A model generated the notes under the pieces. That model worked only from the letters and a program-made list of their open reading frames with translations. It did no database searches and was not told the origin of the DNA. Source: Streptomyces sp. ISL-98 (lineage in GTDB: Bacteria; Actinomycetota; Actinomycetes; Streptomycetales; Streptomycetaceae). From it: DNA of 40,198 bases. The stretch covers positions 1 to 40,198 of the forward strand of contig NZ_JAGGPB010000115.1 of NCBI RefSeq assembly GCF_018614055.1, read 5' to 3'. Position 1 is the first letter of the stretch; each line of letters starts with the position of its first letter. The position numbers were made by a program, and so were the translations under genes. Shown piece by piece: positions 16,528 through 24,786 of this stretch.

Positions 16528-16962
16528 TCAGGTGGCGGGCCGGGAGAGGAAGACCCGTTCCAGCAGGGTGTGCAGGGAGTCCCGCTCCTGGTCGCTGAGC
16601 CTGTCCAGGCCCTCCTGCGTGGCGCGCATCTTCGCGCGGATCGCGTCGGTGACGCGCTCGCCCTCGGCTGTGAGGACGACGTTCTTGATGCGCCGGTCGG
16701 AGGGGCTGGGCTCGCGGCGCACCAGGCCGCGCTTCTCCAGCCGGTCGACGATCCCGGTCATGTTGGAGGCGTCGCAGGTCAAGGTGTTGGCCAGGGCGCG
16801 CATCGCGGCGGGTCCCCGGCGCAACACGGTCAGTGCCTTGCCCTGACTCGCGGTGAGGTTCTCGCTCGCCGCCGCGACCGTGAAGTCGCCGTAGTAGGCG
16901 CCGAGCGCCACCGAGAGCAGTTCCATGAGCCGGGCCGTGTCGACGCGGGCAGTTCCTGTCAT
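16528..16962 (-). CDS. MarR-family transcriptional regulator
   Basis: 144 residues, typical for MarR. The winged helix is clear: LTASQGKALTVLRRGPAAMR, then LTCDASNMTGIVDRLEKRGL as the recognition helix and RREPSPSDRRIKNVVLT as the wing. A C-terminal dimer helix follows (EGLDRLSDQERDSLHTLLERV). The ATG at 16962 starts the conserved part. It is divergent from the old yellow enzyme gene, and two CTTGA-N5-TCAAN sites lie between them. The same pair of sites precedes the DHA2 pump 1.5 kb away, so this is probably a repressor of both, relieved by a small electrophile or drug (inference). Confidence 0.92.
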   Translation of the reverse strand: MTGTARVDTARLMELLSVALGAYYGDFTVAAASENLTASQGKALTVLRRGPAAMRALANTLTCDASNMTGIVDRLEKRGLVRREPSPSDRRIKNVVLTAEGERVTDAIRAKMRATQEGLDRLSDQERDSLHTLLERVFLSRPAT

Positions 16963-16984
16963 GGGAGTCACTTTACCCAGGAAA

Positions 16985-17040
16985 CTTGACGATCTCAAAT
17001 ATCTACATTTACCGTCTACTCATTGCTTGAAGTTATCAAG
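16985..17040. promoter_or_regulatory. Two MarR-type operators, 41 bp apart
   Basis: CTTGACGATCTCAAA at 16985-16999 and CTTGAAGTTATCAAG at 17026-17040 share the palindrome CTTGA-N5-TCAAG (the first has one mismatch). They lie between the MarR and OYE starts. An identical pair with the same 41-bp spacing occurs at 18528-18583. They are the likely binding sites of the adjacent MarR protein. Confidence 0.75.
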
Positions 17041-17076
17041 CATCAAGGTTGCCAAGTACCTACGAGGAGCACCCCC

Positions 17077-18165
17077 GTGACCGTCACTGCGTCTTCGGCC
17101 CCCCGCGCGGCCGAGATCCTGTCCCGGCCCGTCGCGCTGAACGGCCTGACCGTCCCGAACCGCATCGTGATGGCGCCGATGACGCGCATGTTCTCCCCGG
17201 GCGGCGTCCCCGGTGAGGACGTGCAGTCGTACTACGCCCGTCGCGCCGCCGCGGGAGTGGGCCTGATCGTCACCGAGGGGACCTACGTCGGCCACGAGTC
17301 GGCCGGGTCCAGCGACCGTGTGCCGCGGTTCCACGGTGAGGAGCAGCTGGCGGGGTGGGTGAAGGTCGCCGAGGCCGTCCACGCGGCGGGCGGCACGATC
17401 GTGCCGCAGCTGTGGCACATCGGCATGGTGCGCAAGCAGGGCGATGCGCCCTACGCCGAAGCCCCCGCCGTCGGCCCCTCGGGCATTCGCGTCGACGGCA
17501 CCGAGGGCACCGGCAAGGCGATGACCCGGCGCGACCTGGACGACGTCATCGGCGCCTTCGCCGAAGCTGCTGCGGCTGCCGAGCGCATAGGCTTCGACGG
17601 CGTCGAACTGCACGGCGCCCACGGCTACCTCGTCGACCAGTTCTTGTGGGAGGGAACGAACCGCCGTACCGATGCCTACGGCGGCGACCCCGTGGCCCGT
17701 ACGAAGTTCGCGGCCGAGATCGTGGCCGCGGTCCGCGAGACCGTCTCGCCCGACTTCCCGGTGATCTTCCGCTACTCGCAGTGGAAGCAGGAAGCCTACG
17801 ACGCGCGGCTCGCCGAGACCCCGGAGGAGCTGGAGGCGATCCTGACCCCGCTTGCCGTGGCCGGCGTCGATGCCTTCCACGCCTCCACCCGCCGCTACTG
17901 GCTCCCGGAGTTCGAGGGCTCGGACCTGAACCTGGCGGGCTGGACCAAGAAGCTCACCGGCAGGCCCACCATCACCGTCGGCTCGGTCGGCCTCGACGGC
18001 GACTTCATCCGCGCGTTCGCGGGCGAGGGTGCCGCGGTCGGCAGCATCGACAACCTCCTCGACCGCCTGGAGCGCGACGAGTTCGACCTGGTCGCCGTCG
18101 GCCGCGCCCTGCTCCAGGACCCGGAGTGGGCGGCGAAGGTCCTGGGGGCCGCGTCGGGGAGCTGA
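17077..18165 (+). CDS. NADH:flavin oxidoreductase, old yellow enzyme family
   Basis: 362 residues. It is a TIM barrel with FMN-binding and catalytic marks: NRIVMAPMTRMF near the N-terminus, IVPQLWHIG, the substrate-binding pair in ELHGAHGYLVDQF, NRRTDAYGG, and the phosphate-binding strand FDLVAVGRALLQDPEW. Such enzymes reduce activated double bonds (enones, nitroesters, quinone-like electrophiles) with NAD(P)H. The GTG at 17077 has GAGGAG 7 bp upstream. It is divergent from MarR and shares operators with the downstream pump, fitting an electrophile or drug stress response. Confidence 0.93.
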   Translation: MTVTASSAPRAAEILSRPVALNGLTVPNRIVMAPMTRMFSPGGVPGEDVQSYYARRAAAGVGLIVTEGTYVGHESAGSSDRVPRFHGEEQLAGWVKVAEAVHAAGGTIVPQLWHIGMVRKQGDAPYAEAPAVGPSGIRVDGTEGTGKAMTRRDLDDVIGAFAEAAAAAERIGFDGVELHGAHGYLVDQFLWEGTNRRTDAYGGDPVARTKFAAEIVAAVRETVSPDFPVIFRYSQWKQEAYDARLAETPEELEAILTPLAVAGVDAFHASTRRYWLPEFEGSDLNLAGWTKKLTGRPTITVGSVGLDGDFIRAFAGEGAAVGSIDNLLDRLERDEFDLVAVGRALLQDPEWAAKVLGAASGS

Positions 18166-18465
18166 AGCCGTACGACGGGGCGGCGCTGAAGACGCTGAGC
18201 TAGACGGCTTCGTTTGGACCACCGGGCCGACCAGCGGAAGATCCCCGCGACGTGGAGTCCGGCCAGGTCGCTGGTCGCGGTCACCTTGCGCAGGTACGCG
18301 ACCAGCTTGCCGCCGTCGACCGCGCCAGGATCCTGCTCAGGTCCCACCCTGTCGCCGACGGCCACAGCGGTCTGCTCTGGGCCCTGCGCCCGGTGCGACC
18401 TGGAGCTGGGCGCGAGCGCCCTGCAGACGGATCTGCCGCGGCTGCGCGAAGGATCCGTCGGAGGC
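18166..18465. other. Intergenic with unrecognised coding-like relic
   Basis: The minus strand holds a short run with protein-like composition, with a LVAYLRKVTATSDLAGLHVA segment at about 18240-18310, in a frame running from 18365 down. I do not recognise it and it has no clear start. Probably a relic. Confidence 0.35.
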
Positions 18466-18504
18466 CATGAGCTGTGCCGTGGCGACGCGGGAAGTTCCCG
18501 GCAT
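18466..18504 (-). pseudogene. N-terminal remnant of a duplicated MarR gene
   Basis: From the ATG at 18504 the frame reads MPGTSRVATAQLM, matching MTGTARVDTARLM at the start of the intact MarR protein; similarity then stops. The non-coding DNA beyond it is also similar to that beside the intact gene, so a block of about 125 bp (16920-17047 against 18463-18590) was duplicated. Confidence 0.7.
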
Positions 18505-18527
18505 GTGAGCCACCTTACGCCGAGAAA

Positions 18528-18583
18528 CTTGACGATCTCAAGTATTGACGTTTACGGTCTACCAATTGCTTGATGTTCTCAAG
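18528..18583. promoter_or_regulatory. Second pair of MarR-type operators
   Basis: CTTGACGATCTCAAG (18528-18542) and CTTGATGTTCTCAAG (18569-18583) are perfect CTTGA-N5-TCAAG palindromes 41 bp apart, upstream of the DHA2 pump. They match the pair before the OYE gene in sequence and spacing, placing the pump under the same repressor. Confidence 0.78.
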
Positions 18584-18618
18584 TATCGATGTTCTTAAGT
18601 AGTTGGGAAAGAGTTTCC

Positions 18619-20106
18619 GTGTCTCACGCACAGCACGCGGCGTCCTCGCGCCCCGCCGGACAGACCGCGGTCGTCCTGGTGCTCGGGCTCGCCGCCATGG
18701 TCGTCTCGATGATGCAGACCCTGGTCGTCCCGATCCTGTCGATCATCCAGAGCGAGCTGGACGCCACCACCGCCAACGCCAGCTGGGTGACCACGGCCAC
18801 TCTGCTGTCCGCCGCCGTCTTCACTCCCCTTCTCGGCCGCTTCGGCGACCAGCACGGCAAGAAGCCCACCCTCGTCGGCGTGCTGCTCGTGATGATCGCG
18901 GGCTCGGTGCTGGCCGCCACCACGACGTCGCTGACCTGGCTCATCGTCGGCCGCGTGATGCAGGGCGCGGCGACCGCGATCTTCCCGCTCGCCCTGTCCG
19001 TGCTGCGCGAGGAGATCAAGCCGGAGAAGCTCCACGGTGCGATGGCCCTGGTCAGCGGCACGCTCGGCTTCGGCAGCGGACTCGCCCTCGTCGGCGCGGG
19101 ACTCCTCACCCAGGGCTCCGACCCCGACTACCACCAGGTCTTCTGGCTCGCGGTCGTCCTTGCCGTGGTGGCGCTCGTCGGCGTGCTGTTCGTCGTGCCC
19201 GCATCGCGTACGAAGACAGGGGGAAGGACCGATTGGCTGGGCGCGCTCACCCTGGCGATGCTCCTCGTACTGCTGCTTCTGCCGATCTCGCAGGGGCACG
19301 AGTGGGGCTGGACATCCGGCCGTACGCTCGGCAGCTTTGCCGCAGCGGTTGTCATGGCGGGCGTGTGGGTCTTCACCGAGACGCGGGTCAAGGAGCCGAT
19401 GGTGGACATGAAGATGTTCACGCACCGCCCCGTGCTCTTCACCAACTTGGCGGGCCTGCTGCTCGGCTTCGCGATGTTCGCCCAGTTCATCGGCGTCTCG
19501 TACCTCGTGCAGATGCCCGAGGAGCTGGCCGGTTACGGCTTCGGCGCCTCCGTGCTGGAGGCCTCGGTCGTGTACCTGCTGCCGGCCACACTCGTCTCGC
19601 TGGTGGGCGCCCCGTTCGGCGGCATGCTGGTACGCCGGATCGGGGCACGCGCCACGCTGGCTGCCGGAGCCGGCTTCGGAGTGCTCGGCTTCACCTGGCT
19701 GACCCTGGCACACGACACCAGCGCCTCGGTGATCGGCGCGGGCATGGTCGCCGGTCTGGCGATCAGCTTCGGGTACGCCGCCATGCCGGCGCTCATCGTC
19801 GCCAGCGTCCCGGCCCACCAGACCGGGATCGCCAACGGCATCAACTCCATCTCCCGCTCGGTCGGCAGCGCTGTCGCCAGCGCGATGATCACCTCGCTCC
19901 TCGCTTCGAAGACCATCGATCTCCCGGCCGGAATGCCCGCACTGCCCCAGGAGAGCCAGTTCATCCTCAGCTTCACCATCGCCGGAGCGGCATTCCTCCT
20001 GATCGTGGCGCTTGCCCTGATCGGGCTCAAGGCAGCACACGCGCCTCGGATGCCCGTATTGAGGAAGGTGGCGGAATCGGAGACTCCTGAGCGCGTCGGG
20101 GTCTGA
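18619..20106 (+). CDS. DHA2-family MFS drug exporter (14 membrane segments)
   Basis: 495 residues from the GTG at 18619, which follows GGGAAAGAG; a longer start at 18589 overlaps the operator region and is less likely. Fourteen hydrophobic segments are visible. Motif A is GRFGDQHGKKP after segment 2, and GRVMQGAATAIFPLALSVLR is the segment-4 signature; SRSVGSAVASAM lies late in the protein. These are features of 14-TM proton-coupled multidrug exporters such as QacA/EmrB types. Two MarR-type operators sit directly upstream. A strong terminator follows. Confidence 0.92.
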   Translation: MSHAQHAASSRPAGQTAVVLVLGLAAMVVSMMQTLVVPILSIIQSELDATTANASWVTTATLLSAAVFTPLLGRFGDQHGKKPTLVGVLLVMIAGSVLAATTTSLTWLIVGRVMQGAATAIFPLALSVLREEIKPEKLHGAMALVSGTLGFGSGLALVGAGLLTQGSDPDYHQVFWLAVVLAVVALVGVLFVVPASRTKTGGRTDWLGALTLAMLLVLLLLPISQGHEWGWTSGRTLGSFAAAVVMAGVWVFTETRVKEPMVDMKMFTHRPVLFTNLAGLLLGFAMFAQFIGVSYLVQMPEELAGYGFGASVLEASVVYLLPATLVSLVGAPFGGMLVRRIGARATLAAGAGFGVLGFTWLTLAHDTSASVIGAGMVAGLAISFGYAAMPALIVASVPAHQTGIANGINSISRSVGSAVASAMITSLLASKTIDLPAGMPALPQESQFILSFTIAGAAFLLIVALALIGLKAAHAPRMPVLRKVAESETPERVGV

Positions 20107-20117
20107 ACCAGAAACGA

Positions 20118-20155
20118 CATGCGGCCCTGCCACCTGCAGGCGGCAGGGCCGCATG
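20118..20155 (+). terminator. Perfect 14-bp terminator hairpin
   Basis: CATGCGGCCCTGCC (20118-20131) pairs fully with 20142-20155 around a 10-nt loop, 12 bp after the stop of the DHA2 pump. Confidence 0.88.
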
Positions 20156-20184
20156 CACGTCATGAGGTCAGTCGGCCGCCTGGC

Positions 20185-20400
20185 TCAGCGAGCCGTCTTG
20201 GACGACTTCTCGTCCGCTGCGCCGTTGCAGGTCCACTGGATCAGCTGGGACCCTTGGTCGCCTGGGAGCCGAGCCCGGGGCACTTGCCGGAGTAGACGTT
20301 GCGCAGTTCGCGCGTGCCCGCGTCCGACGCCACTTCTGGCCGACTGCGTCGTTGCACGTGCACTGAGCGGCACCGCAGGCCACTGTGCGGGTCGCTCCCT
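20185..20400 (-). pseudogene. Ricin-type lectin domain relic
   Basis: Spread over shifted frames are LRNVYSGKCPGLGSQATKG and SQLIQWTCNGAADEK, the repeat pattern of ricin-type beta-trefoil lectins (QxW repeats, NxxSGKCL). The C-terminal stop is at about 20185. At least one frameshift separates the pieces and no N-terminus is found. It may be the end of a lost secreted hydrolase. Confidence 0.6.
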
Positions 20401-20572
20401 CCCGCGAGTCCCGGCGCCCGGGTGCTGAGGGTCCCGTGAGCCGCGACGGTGCGTCTGGTGCCCGGGTCTGCCCACCTGGACATCACTGGCTTTGTTTGGT
20501 GGGTCTCATGTGGTGCCTTGATCCCGCCGACAGGTGGGATCACGGTCAGAACGGAGCAGTGGGCTGGTCCAG

Positions 20573-21310
20573 TCAGTTGGAGGTCTGGCGCAAGACCAGG
20601 CAGACGAAGCCAAAGCTGTCCCGGTAGGAACGCAGCCATTCGGAGCGGCGTGTGGTGGCTGTCGAGAGAACTTCGGAACTGTCCGGATCATCAGGATGGT
20701 CCAGGGCCCATGCAGCCAGCGACCCCCAGCATGCCCACTCGTAATCGTCCAGCTCCCGGCGGGTGCTGACGTGGCCGTGGACGGGCGTCCACCGTCAGCA
20801 GTCACGCGATCCAAGGTGGTCGCCAGGTCGGTGAAGTCGCCGAGCATCTCAACGGCTTCCTGGGAAGGCTTTTTCTCCCAGAATCCGTCACCGACCAGGA
20901 CGCGCCCGCCCGGAGCCCAGATGATTGCGTGCCACCGCGAGAGTGGGCAACAGGCCGCCGAAGGCGTGTGCGGCCCCGACACTGAGCACCAAGTCGAAGG
21001 GGTGCGCGGAGGCGAAGTCGGCGGCTGCCTGGTGGTGGAGGACCAGGCGATCTTGGACGCCAAGCCTGCTCGCGGCCTCACGGGCTTGTGCCAGCGCGTC
21101 TTCAGAGATGTCGACGCCCTCGGCACGCAATCGAGGGCTGGTGGCCAGGGCGCGAAGGAGCCACTCTCCTCCGCCGCAGCCGAGATCGAGCACACGCGCG
21201 TCAGGTTGGGAGATCCCGCGCTCGAGCAGTTCGCGCACAGAATCGTCGTCGAGGGGAGACTTAATCGGATGATTGGCATGAGCGATCCTGGACATCAGTT
21301 CGCGGTTCAT
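20573..21310 (-). pseudogene. Class I SAM-dependent methyltransferase, two frameshifts
   Basis: From the ATG at 21310 the frame reads MNRELMSRIAHANHPIKSPL and reaches the SAM-binding motif ARVLDLGCGGGEW, then FDLVLSVGAAHAFGG. The frame breaks near 20925 and resumes one frame over with PGGRVLVGDGFWEKKP and TDLATTLDR. It breaks again near 20785 and resumes with RRELDDYEWACWGSLAAWAL and FGFVCLVLRQTSN to a stop at 20573. Joined, the parts make a normal methyltransferase of about 245 residues. Two separate shifts suggest true decay. The substrate is unknown. Confidence 0.8.
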
Positions 21311-21504
21311 CGGCGCAGCCTGACACCGCCGGAAGACTGCACGCACCTCCATTTCCTCGGTGAACTGCCTGCCACTCACGCTCATGTCCCGTTCCAGCGC
21401 CGCCGATCAGCCATTTCTCGCCGAGTGGCGCTGAGCCCCCGGCAACCGGTCAGAGGGTGACTCCCGCAATCACTTCGAAACGACTCCCACAGCCACGCGC
21501 ATAG

Positions 21505-21984
21505 CCACCCTGGGACGCTCCCCCGGCGGGCTGACGTGCAAGATCCACCTGGCGAGCGAAGGGGTCGGCGTTTGCTCACGTTCGTCATCACACCAGGCCA
21601 GTGGGGCGACGCCCCATAGCTGATCCCCGTCCTCGATCGCATCCGGGTACCCATGCCCGGCGGCCCCCCCGCACGCGACCCGACCATCTGGGCGGTGACA
21701 AGGCGTACAGCTCCCGCCGCAACCGGCGATACCTGCGACGCCGACAAATCAATCACACCATTCCCGAACGCGGGGTCGAGCGGGCCAACCAACAACGGCG
21801 AGGCAGCGCGGGCGGACGGCCCACAGGGTTCCACCGCACGATGTACAAACGCTGCAACGAAGTCGAGCGAACGACCAATGCGCTCAAGGGCTTTCGGGCC
21901 ATTGCCACCCGATTCGACAAGAGGGCGTATGGCTTCCACGGCACCGTCGCCGTCGCCGCCGTACGCCTCTGGCTCCTCTCGTGA
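21505..21984 (+). pseudogene. IS5-family transposase remnant (C-terminal part)
   Basis: Across two frames: GGLTCKIHLASEG, then GDKAYSSRRNRRYLRRRQ, HTIPERGVE, FHRTMYKRCNEVERTTNALK and AIATRFDKRAYGF to the stop at 21984. These are the DDE second Asp and C-terminal Glu regions of IS5-type transposases common in Streptomyces. The N-terminal half is missing and the reading frame is broken before about 21650. Confidence 0.75.
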
Positions 21985-22021
21985 CTCGCCGGACACTCAC
22001 TAGGTGTATTGAACGCGAGAG

Positions 22022-22495
22022 TTGTTGACACTTGCGGGTCTTGAACATGGCGAAGACCTCCGGTGTGGTGGAGGTGTCTAGGCTCACCGCACGGAGGTCT
22101 TCGTGTCCCACCGTAATGCCCGGCTGACCGTCTTTGGGAGGCGAGCACATGACGCCGCATCGCACGGCACCAGCAGTGGAAGCCCGGGTCTGCGAACTGC
22201 GGCAGACCCGCAAGCTGGGGCCGGCCCGCATCGGCCCGATCCTCGGACTGCCCGCCTCGGCCGTGCACCGAGTCCTGACACGCCACGGCCTGCACCGGTT
22301 GGGCTGGCTGGACCGGCCGACCGGAGAACCCGTACGGCGCTACGAGCGGTCGAGGCCGGGTGAACTGGTCCATGTCGACATCAAGAAACTTGGCAACATC
22401 CCCGACGGAGGCGGCTGGCGCGCAGTCGGCAGGACGGCCGGCGATCACAACCGTCAGGTCACCACCGGCCAACGCAGAAGCTGCAAGAAGGGGGT
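22022..22495 (+). mobile_element. Truncated IS481-family element
   Basis: One end lies near 22022 (TGTTGACACTTGCGGGTC follows). A perfect 12-bp inverted repeat (22051-22062 with 22092-22103) precedes the transposase start. The transposase fragment ends near the terminator of the neighbouring lectin gene, so the right half is lost. Confidence 0.6.
22103..22495 (+). pseudogene. IS481-family transposase with internal deletion and lost C-terminus
   Basis: The GTG at 22103 begins VSHRNARLTVFGRR, the usual start. The sequence then jumps, in a different frame, to TPHRTAPAVEARVCELR, LGPARIGPILGLPASAVHRV and PGELVHVDIKKLGNIPDGGG. About 45 codons of helix-turn-helix are deleted at about 22140-22150. 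The catalytic core beyond the first Asp (VDIKKLG) is absent. It cannot be functional. Confidence 0.78.
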
Positions 22496-22521
22496 GGGCC
22501 CGCACGACCGTGCGGGCCCAC
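22494..22521 (-). terminator. Terminator of the secreted lectin gene
   Basis: GTGGGCCCGCAC (22494-22505) pairs perfectly with 22510-22521 around a 4-nt loop, just past the stop of the lectin gene on the minus strand. Confidence 0.85.
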
Positions 22522-22529
22522 GTTCTGGT

Positions 22530-23588
22530 TCAGTTGTTGCAGGACGTGAAGTCCGGGCTGGTCTGGGCCAGATAGATGCTGGACCGGCCGTGGTCGTCGC
22601 TCTTCAGCGGAACGGTGACGGTATCCGTCGCCTTCCACGGGAAACCGTTCGCATCGAAGGTCCACTCACCGGTCACCTTCGTCGCCAGCTCCGACAGTGC
22701 CACCCATCCGTAGTGAAGCGACGGCACGGTGATCATCAGGCTGTTGCCGAGATCCTCACGCAGGTTGTAGCTGACCTGGCCGGAGATGGTGAGGCTGACG
22801 CTGGTCTGGACAGGGCTCGCACCTCCCGTGCCGATGCTCGATGTGAAGGACACGCCGAGCTGGCTCGACCAGCCGGTGGAGGTGTTCAGCGAGAACGTCC
22901 ACGGCACCGGCGCCTCGGTGCCGTTGTACCAGACGGGAGAGACGCACTGCTTCGGAAGCGGCTCGGCCGGGGCCTGGGAGCCCTTCGTCCACGAGCAGGT
23001 CGTTGCATCCTTCTGGCAGCGCTTCGACGCGTAGTCCACAGCGGCCTTGAACGCGGCGCTGGTCGCCGACGACGGGATCTTCCACTGCTGCGCCTTGCTG
23101 GCGTTGCAGCCGTAGGTCTGGGTCCACGCGTCGTTGTACTGGGCGGCCAAGACGACGTCGATGCACTTGTTGTCACCAGCGTTGCGGATCATGAACGTGT
23201 CGCTGGTGTTACTCACGGGCTGGAAGTACCAGCGCTGGCCGGACGATCCGGAACAGAACTGCTGCTTGAGCGGGAATCCGGCTTCGATGCACTTGCCGGT
23301 GTCGTCGTTGACCAGGGTGAACGACCCGTCGACCTGAGTGCTGGCGTTCCACTTCTGGTGGTAGCCCGGCGCGGAGTTGGTGACGATGTAGACACCGTCC
23401 CCGGTGTTGCCGTTCTGCACGTCCAGGTTCCGGCCGCTGTTGACCGACGTTAAAGTCAGGCCGCTCAGGCCCGAGCCGTCGTCGGCCTGGGCCGTCCCGG
23501 CCTGGGCAGCCAGGCCAAGAGTGACGGCGAGCGCGGCTATGAGGACGGCGAACGTTCTGGGTAAGCCGCTGCGTCTGGGCGGTTTCAT
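22530..23588 (-). CDS. Secreted ricin-type lectin protein with beta-rich C-terminal domain
   Basis: 352 residues. A Sec signal peptide is clear: basic start (MKPPRRSGLPR), hydrophobic core to about residue 30 and AQA just before DDGSG. Residues about 40-170 form a beta-trefoil lectin with KCIEAG, GQRWYFQPV, KCIDVV and AQQWKI (QxW-type repeats). Residues about 180-352 are Ser/Thr-rich beta-strand sequence with four Cys; the pattern SVSLTISGQVSYNLREDLG followed by WVALSELATKVTGEWTF is reminiscent of aerolysin/ETX-MTX2-type pore formers, but this is only an impression. It may bind sugars outside the cell. The gene is intact with a strong terminator. Confidence 0.82.
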   Translation of the reverse strand: MKPPRRSGLPRTFAVLIAALAVTLGLAAQAGTAQADDGSGLSGLTLTSVNSGRNLDVQNGNTGDGVYIVTNSAPGYHQKWNASTQVDGSFTLVNDDTGKCIEAGFPLKQQFCSGSSGQRWYFQPVSNTSDTFMIRNAGDNKCIDVVLAAQYNDAWTQTYGCNASKAQQWKIPSSATSAAFKAAVDYASKRCQKDATTCSWTKGSQAPAEPLPKQCVSPVWYNGTEAPVPWTFSLNTSTGWSSQLGVSFTSSIGTGGASPVQTSVSLTISGQVSYNLREDLGNSLMITVPSLHYGWVALSELATKVTGEWTFDANGFPWKATDTVTVPLKSDDHGRSSIYLAQTSPDFTSCNN

Positions 23589-23869
23589 ACCAGAACAACC
23601 CCCTTATCTGATCGGAGTGTTGGTGGTGTAGTCCACCTTGTTCATCACACTGTCGCTGCCTGTGATCTTGCGGCGGTGCTCCGCTTTGAGCGCGCTGTGA
23701 AACCTCGCTGACGGCGTCGCCGAAGCACGAGCCGGCCCGGCCCATCGACGGGGGCCTCGGCCGTATGTCGATGACGAGGCCACGCCCACTCCACGTCCAG
23801 CTCCGCGCGCGGCCTGCTGGGACGCGGTGAGCGACTTCGCGTTCAAAGGGAAGGGATGGGCCACCTTGA
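23589..23869. other. Intergenic, no gene seen
   Basis: The stretch upstream of the lectin gene contains its promoter. No protein-like frame is convincing. A possible earlier part of the integrase relic (AACWDAVSDFAFKGKGW near 23810-23860) appears in one frame. Confidence 0.35.
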
Positions 23870-24165
23870 GCTTCTGGTCCCGGAGCAGGTCACTGGCGAG
23901 CCCCTGAACCCCAACACCGACCACCACAAGTGGAAGGACCTGCTGTAGGCGGCTGGGATCCGTGAGGTCGCCTCGACGCCCGTCACACCGCTGGAACGGT
24001 CCTGCTGATCCTCGGTGTTACGGACGTCGTCGTCGACGCGATCATGGGCTGGGAGCCGGCAAGTCGGCGCGGATGCGACGCCGGTACCAGCACCCGTCCT
24101 CCAGGAAACCGCCGACAGGGTCGGCGGCCTGCTCTCGGGTGCTTGGGTGGCTGCGTGAATGCCCA
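23870..24165 (+). pseudogene. Tyrosine integrase C-terminal relic
   Basis: Frames joined over at least three shifts read GEPLNPNTDHHKWKDLL, then LDARHTAGTVLLILGVTDVV and VDAIMGWEP, then KSARMRRRYQHP and finally VLQETADRVGGLLSGAW. This is the catalytic end of a phage-type tyrosine recombinase: the HxxRHT-type box and the active-site Tyr (RRRYQH). A full protein is not encoded. It shows that an integrative element once lay here. Confidence 0.7.
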
Positions 24166-24243
24166 GGTCACAACATCGCCTGTGGCCTGGGGCATTTCGC
24201 TTGTTCCTGATCGCGGATGAGCGAAGGGAGGGCTTGGGCGAGA

Positions 24244-24786
24244 TTACTCCAGGTCCGCGATCACCAGTACCTCGGCACTGCCCTTGAACTTCCAATTCTG
24301 GTCCGGGTTACCAGGGCGCAGCTTGATGTGCAGCGTGACTTGTCCGCTCTGATGCCCGGACTGCTCCACCGACACCGTCACTTCTTCACGCCCGAGGACG
24401 TATTCGGGGGTGCTGCCGTACTCAAACGCGAAGGATTTGAGTGCCGCGTCGACGACGAGGTTGTCGTCGAAGTCCCTCCGGATCTTTCCAGGGAAGGTGA
24501 ACTTCTCCTTCCTGGTCACCCCGTCCTTGCAGCTGCCGTTTTCAATTTCGAAGGAAATTACTCGGAATGCGAGTGCCACCACGCACCTCCATTGAGAATC
24601 GGCGATGCTGCCGAAACTCTCGTATTGGTCCACGCCTGGGCATCCAGCCCGGCGAAGATTGTTCCGCGTCTTTGATATCAGGTTCCCATCGCTTCTTGCT
24701 ACGGACGAAAACCGGACATGAGTAGGACCCGGACTATCTCCAGCCATGACAAGTTGCCTGTTCCTGAGGCTGCGAACTGAGGTCAC
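24244..24786 (-). CDS. Orphan protein, beta-rich, unknown
   Basis: Up to 180 codons. The last 110 residues look like genuine protein: RVISFEIENGSCKDGVTRKE, FPGKIRRDFDDNLVVDAALK, and a C-terminal NWKFKGSAEVLVIADLE. Alternating hydrophobic strands and the ending are faintly like H-type lectin domains, but I would not assign it. The N-terminal third is doubtful; an internal ATG (residue 14, about 24747) may be the true start. DNA here is less GC-rich than the neighbours, with a mixed third-position pattern, which suggests a foreign origin. Confidence 0.5.
   Translation of the reverse strand: MTSVRSLRNRQLVMAGDSPGPTHVRFSSVARSDGNLISKTRNNLRRAGCPGVDQYESFGSIADSQWRCVVALAFRVISFEIENGSCKDGVTRKEKFTFPGKIRRDFDDNLVVDAALKSFAFEYGSTPEYVLGREEVTVSVEQSGHQSGQVTLHIKLRPGNPDQNWKFKGSAEVLVIADLE

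Noticed and set aside
18595..20163. Open frame of more than 500 codons on the minus strand opposite the DHA2 pump
   Set aside because: Shadow frame, extremely His/Arg/Asp/Glu-rich without any fold pattern; the plus strand encodes an unmistakable 14-TM transporter.
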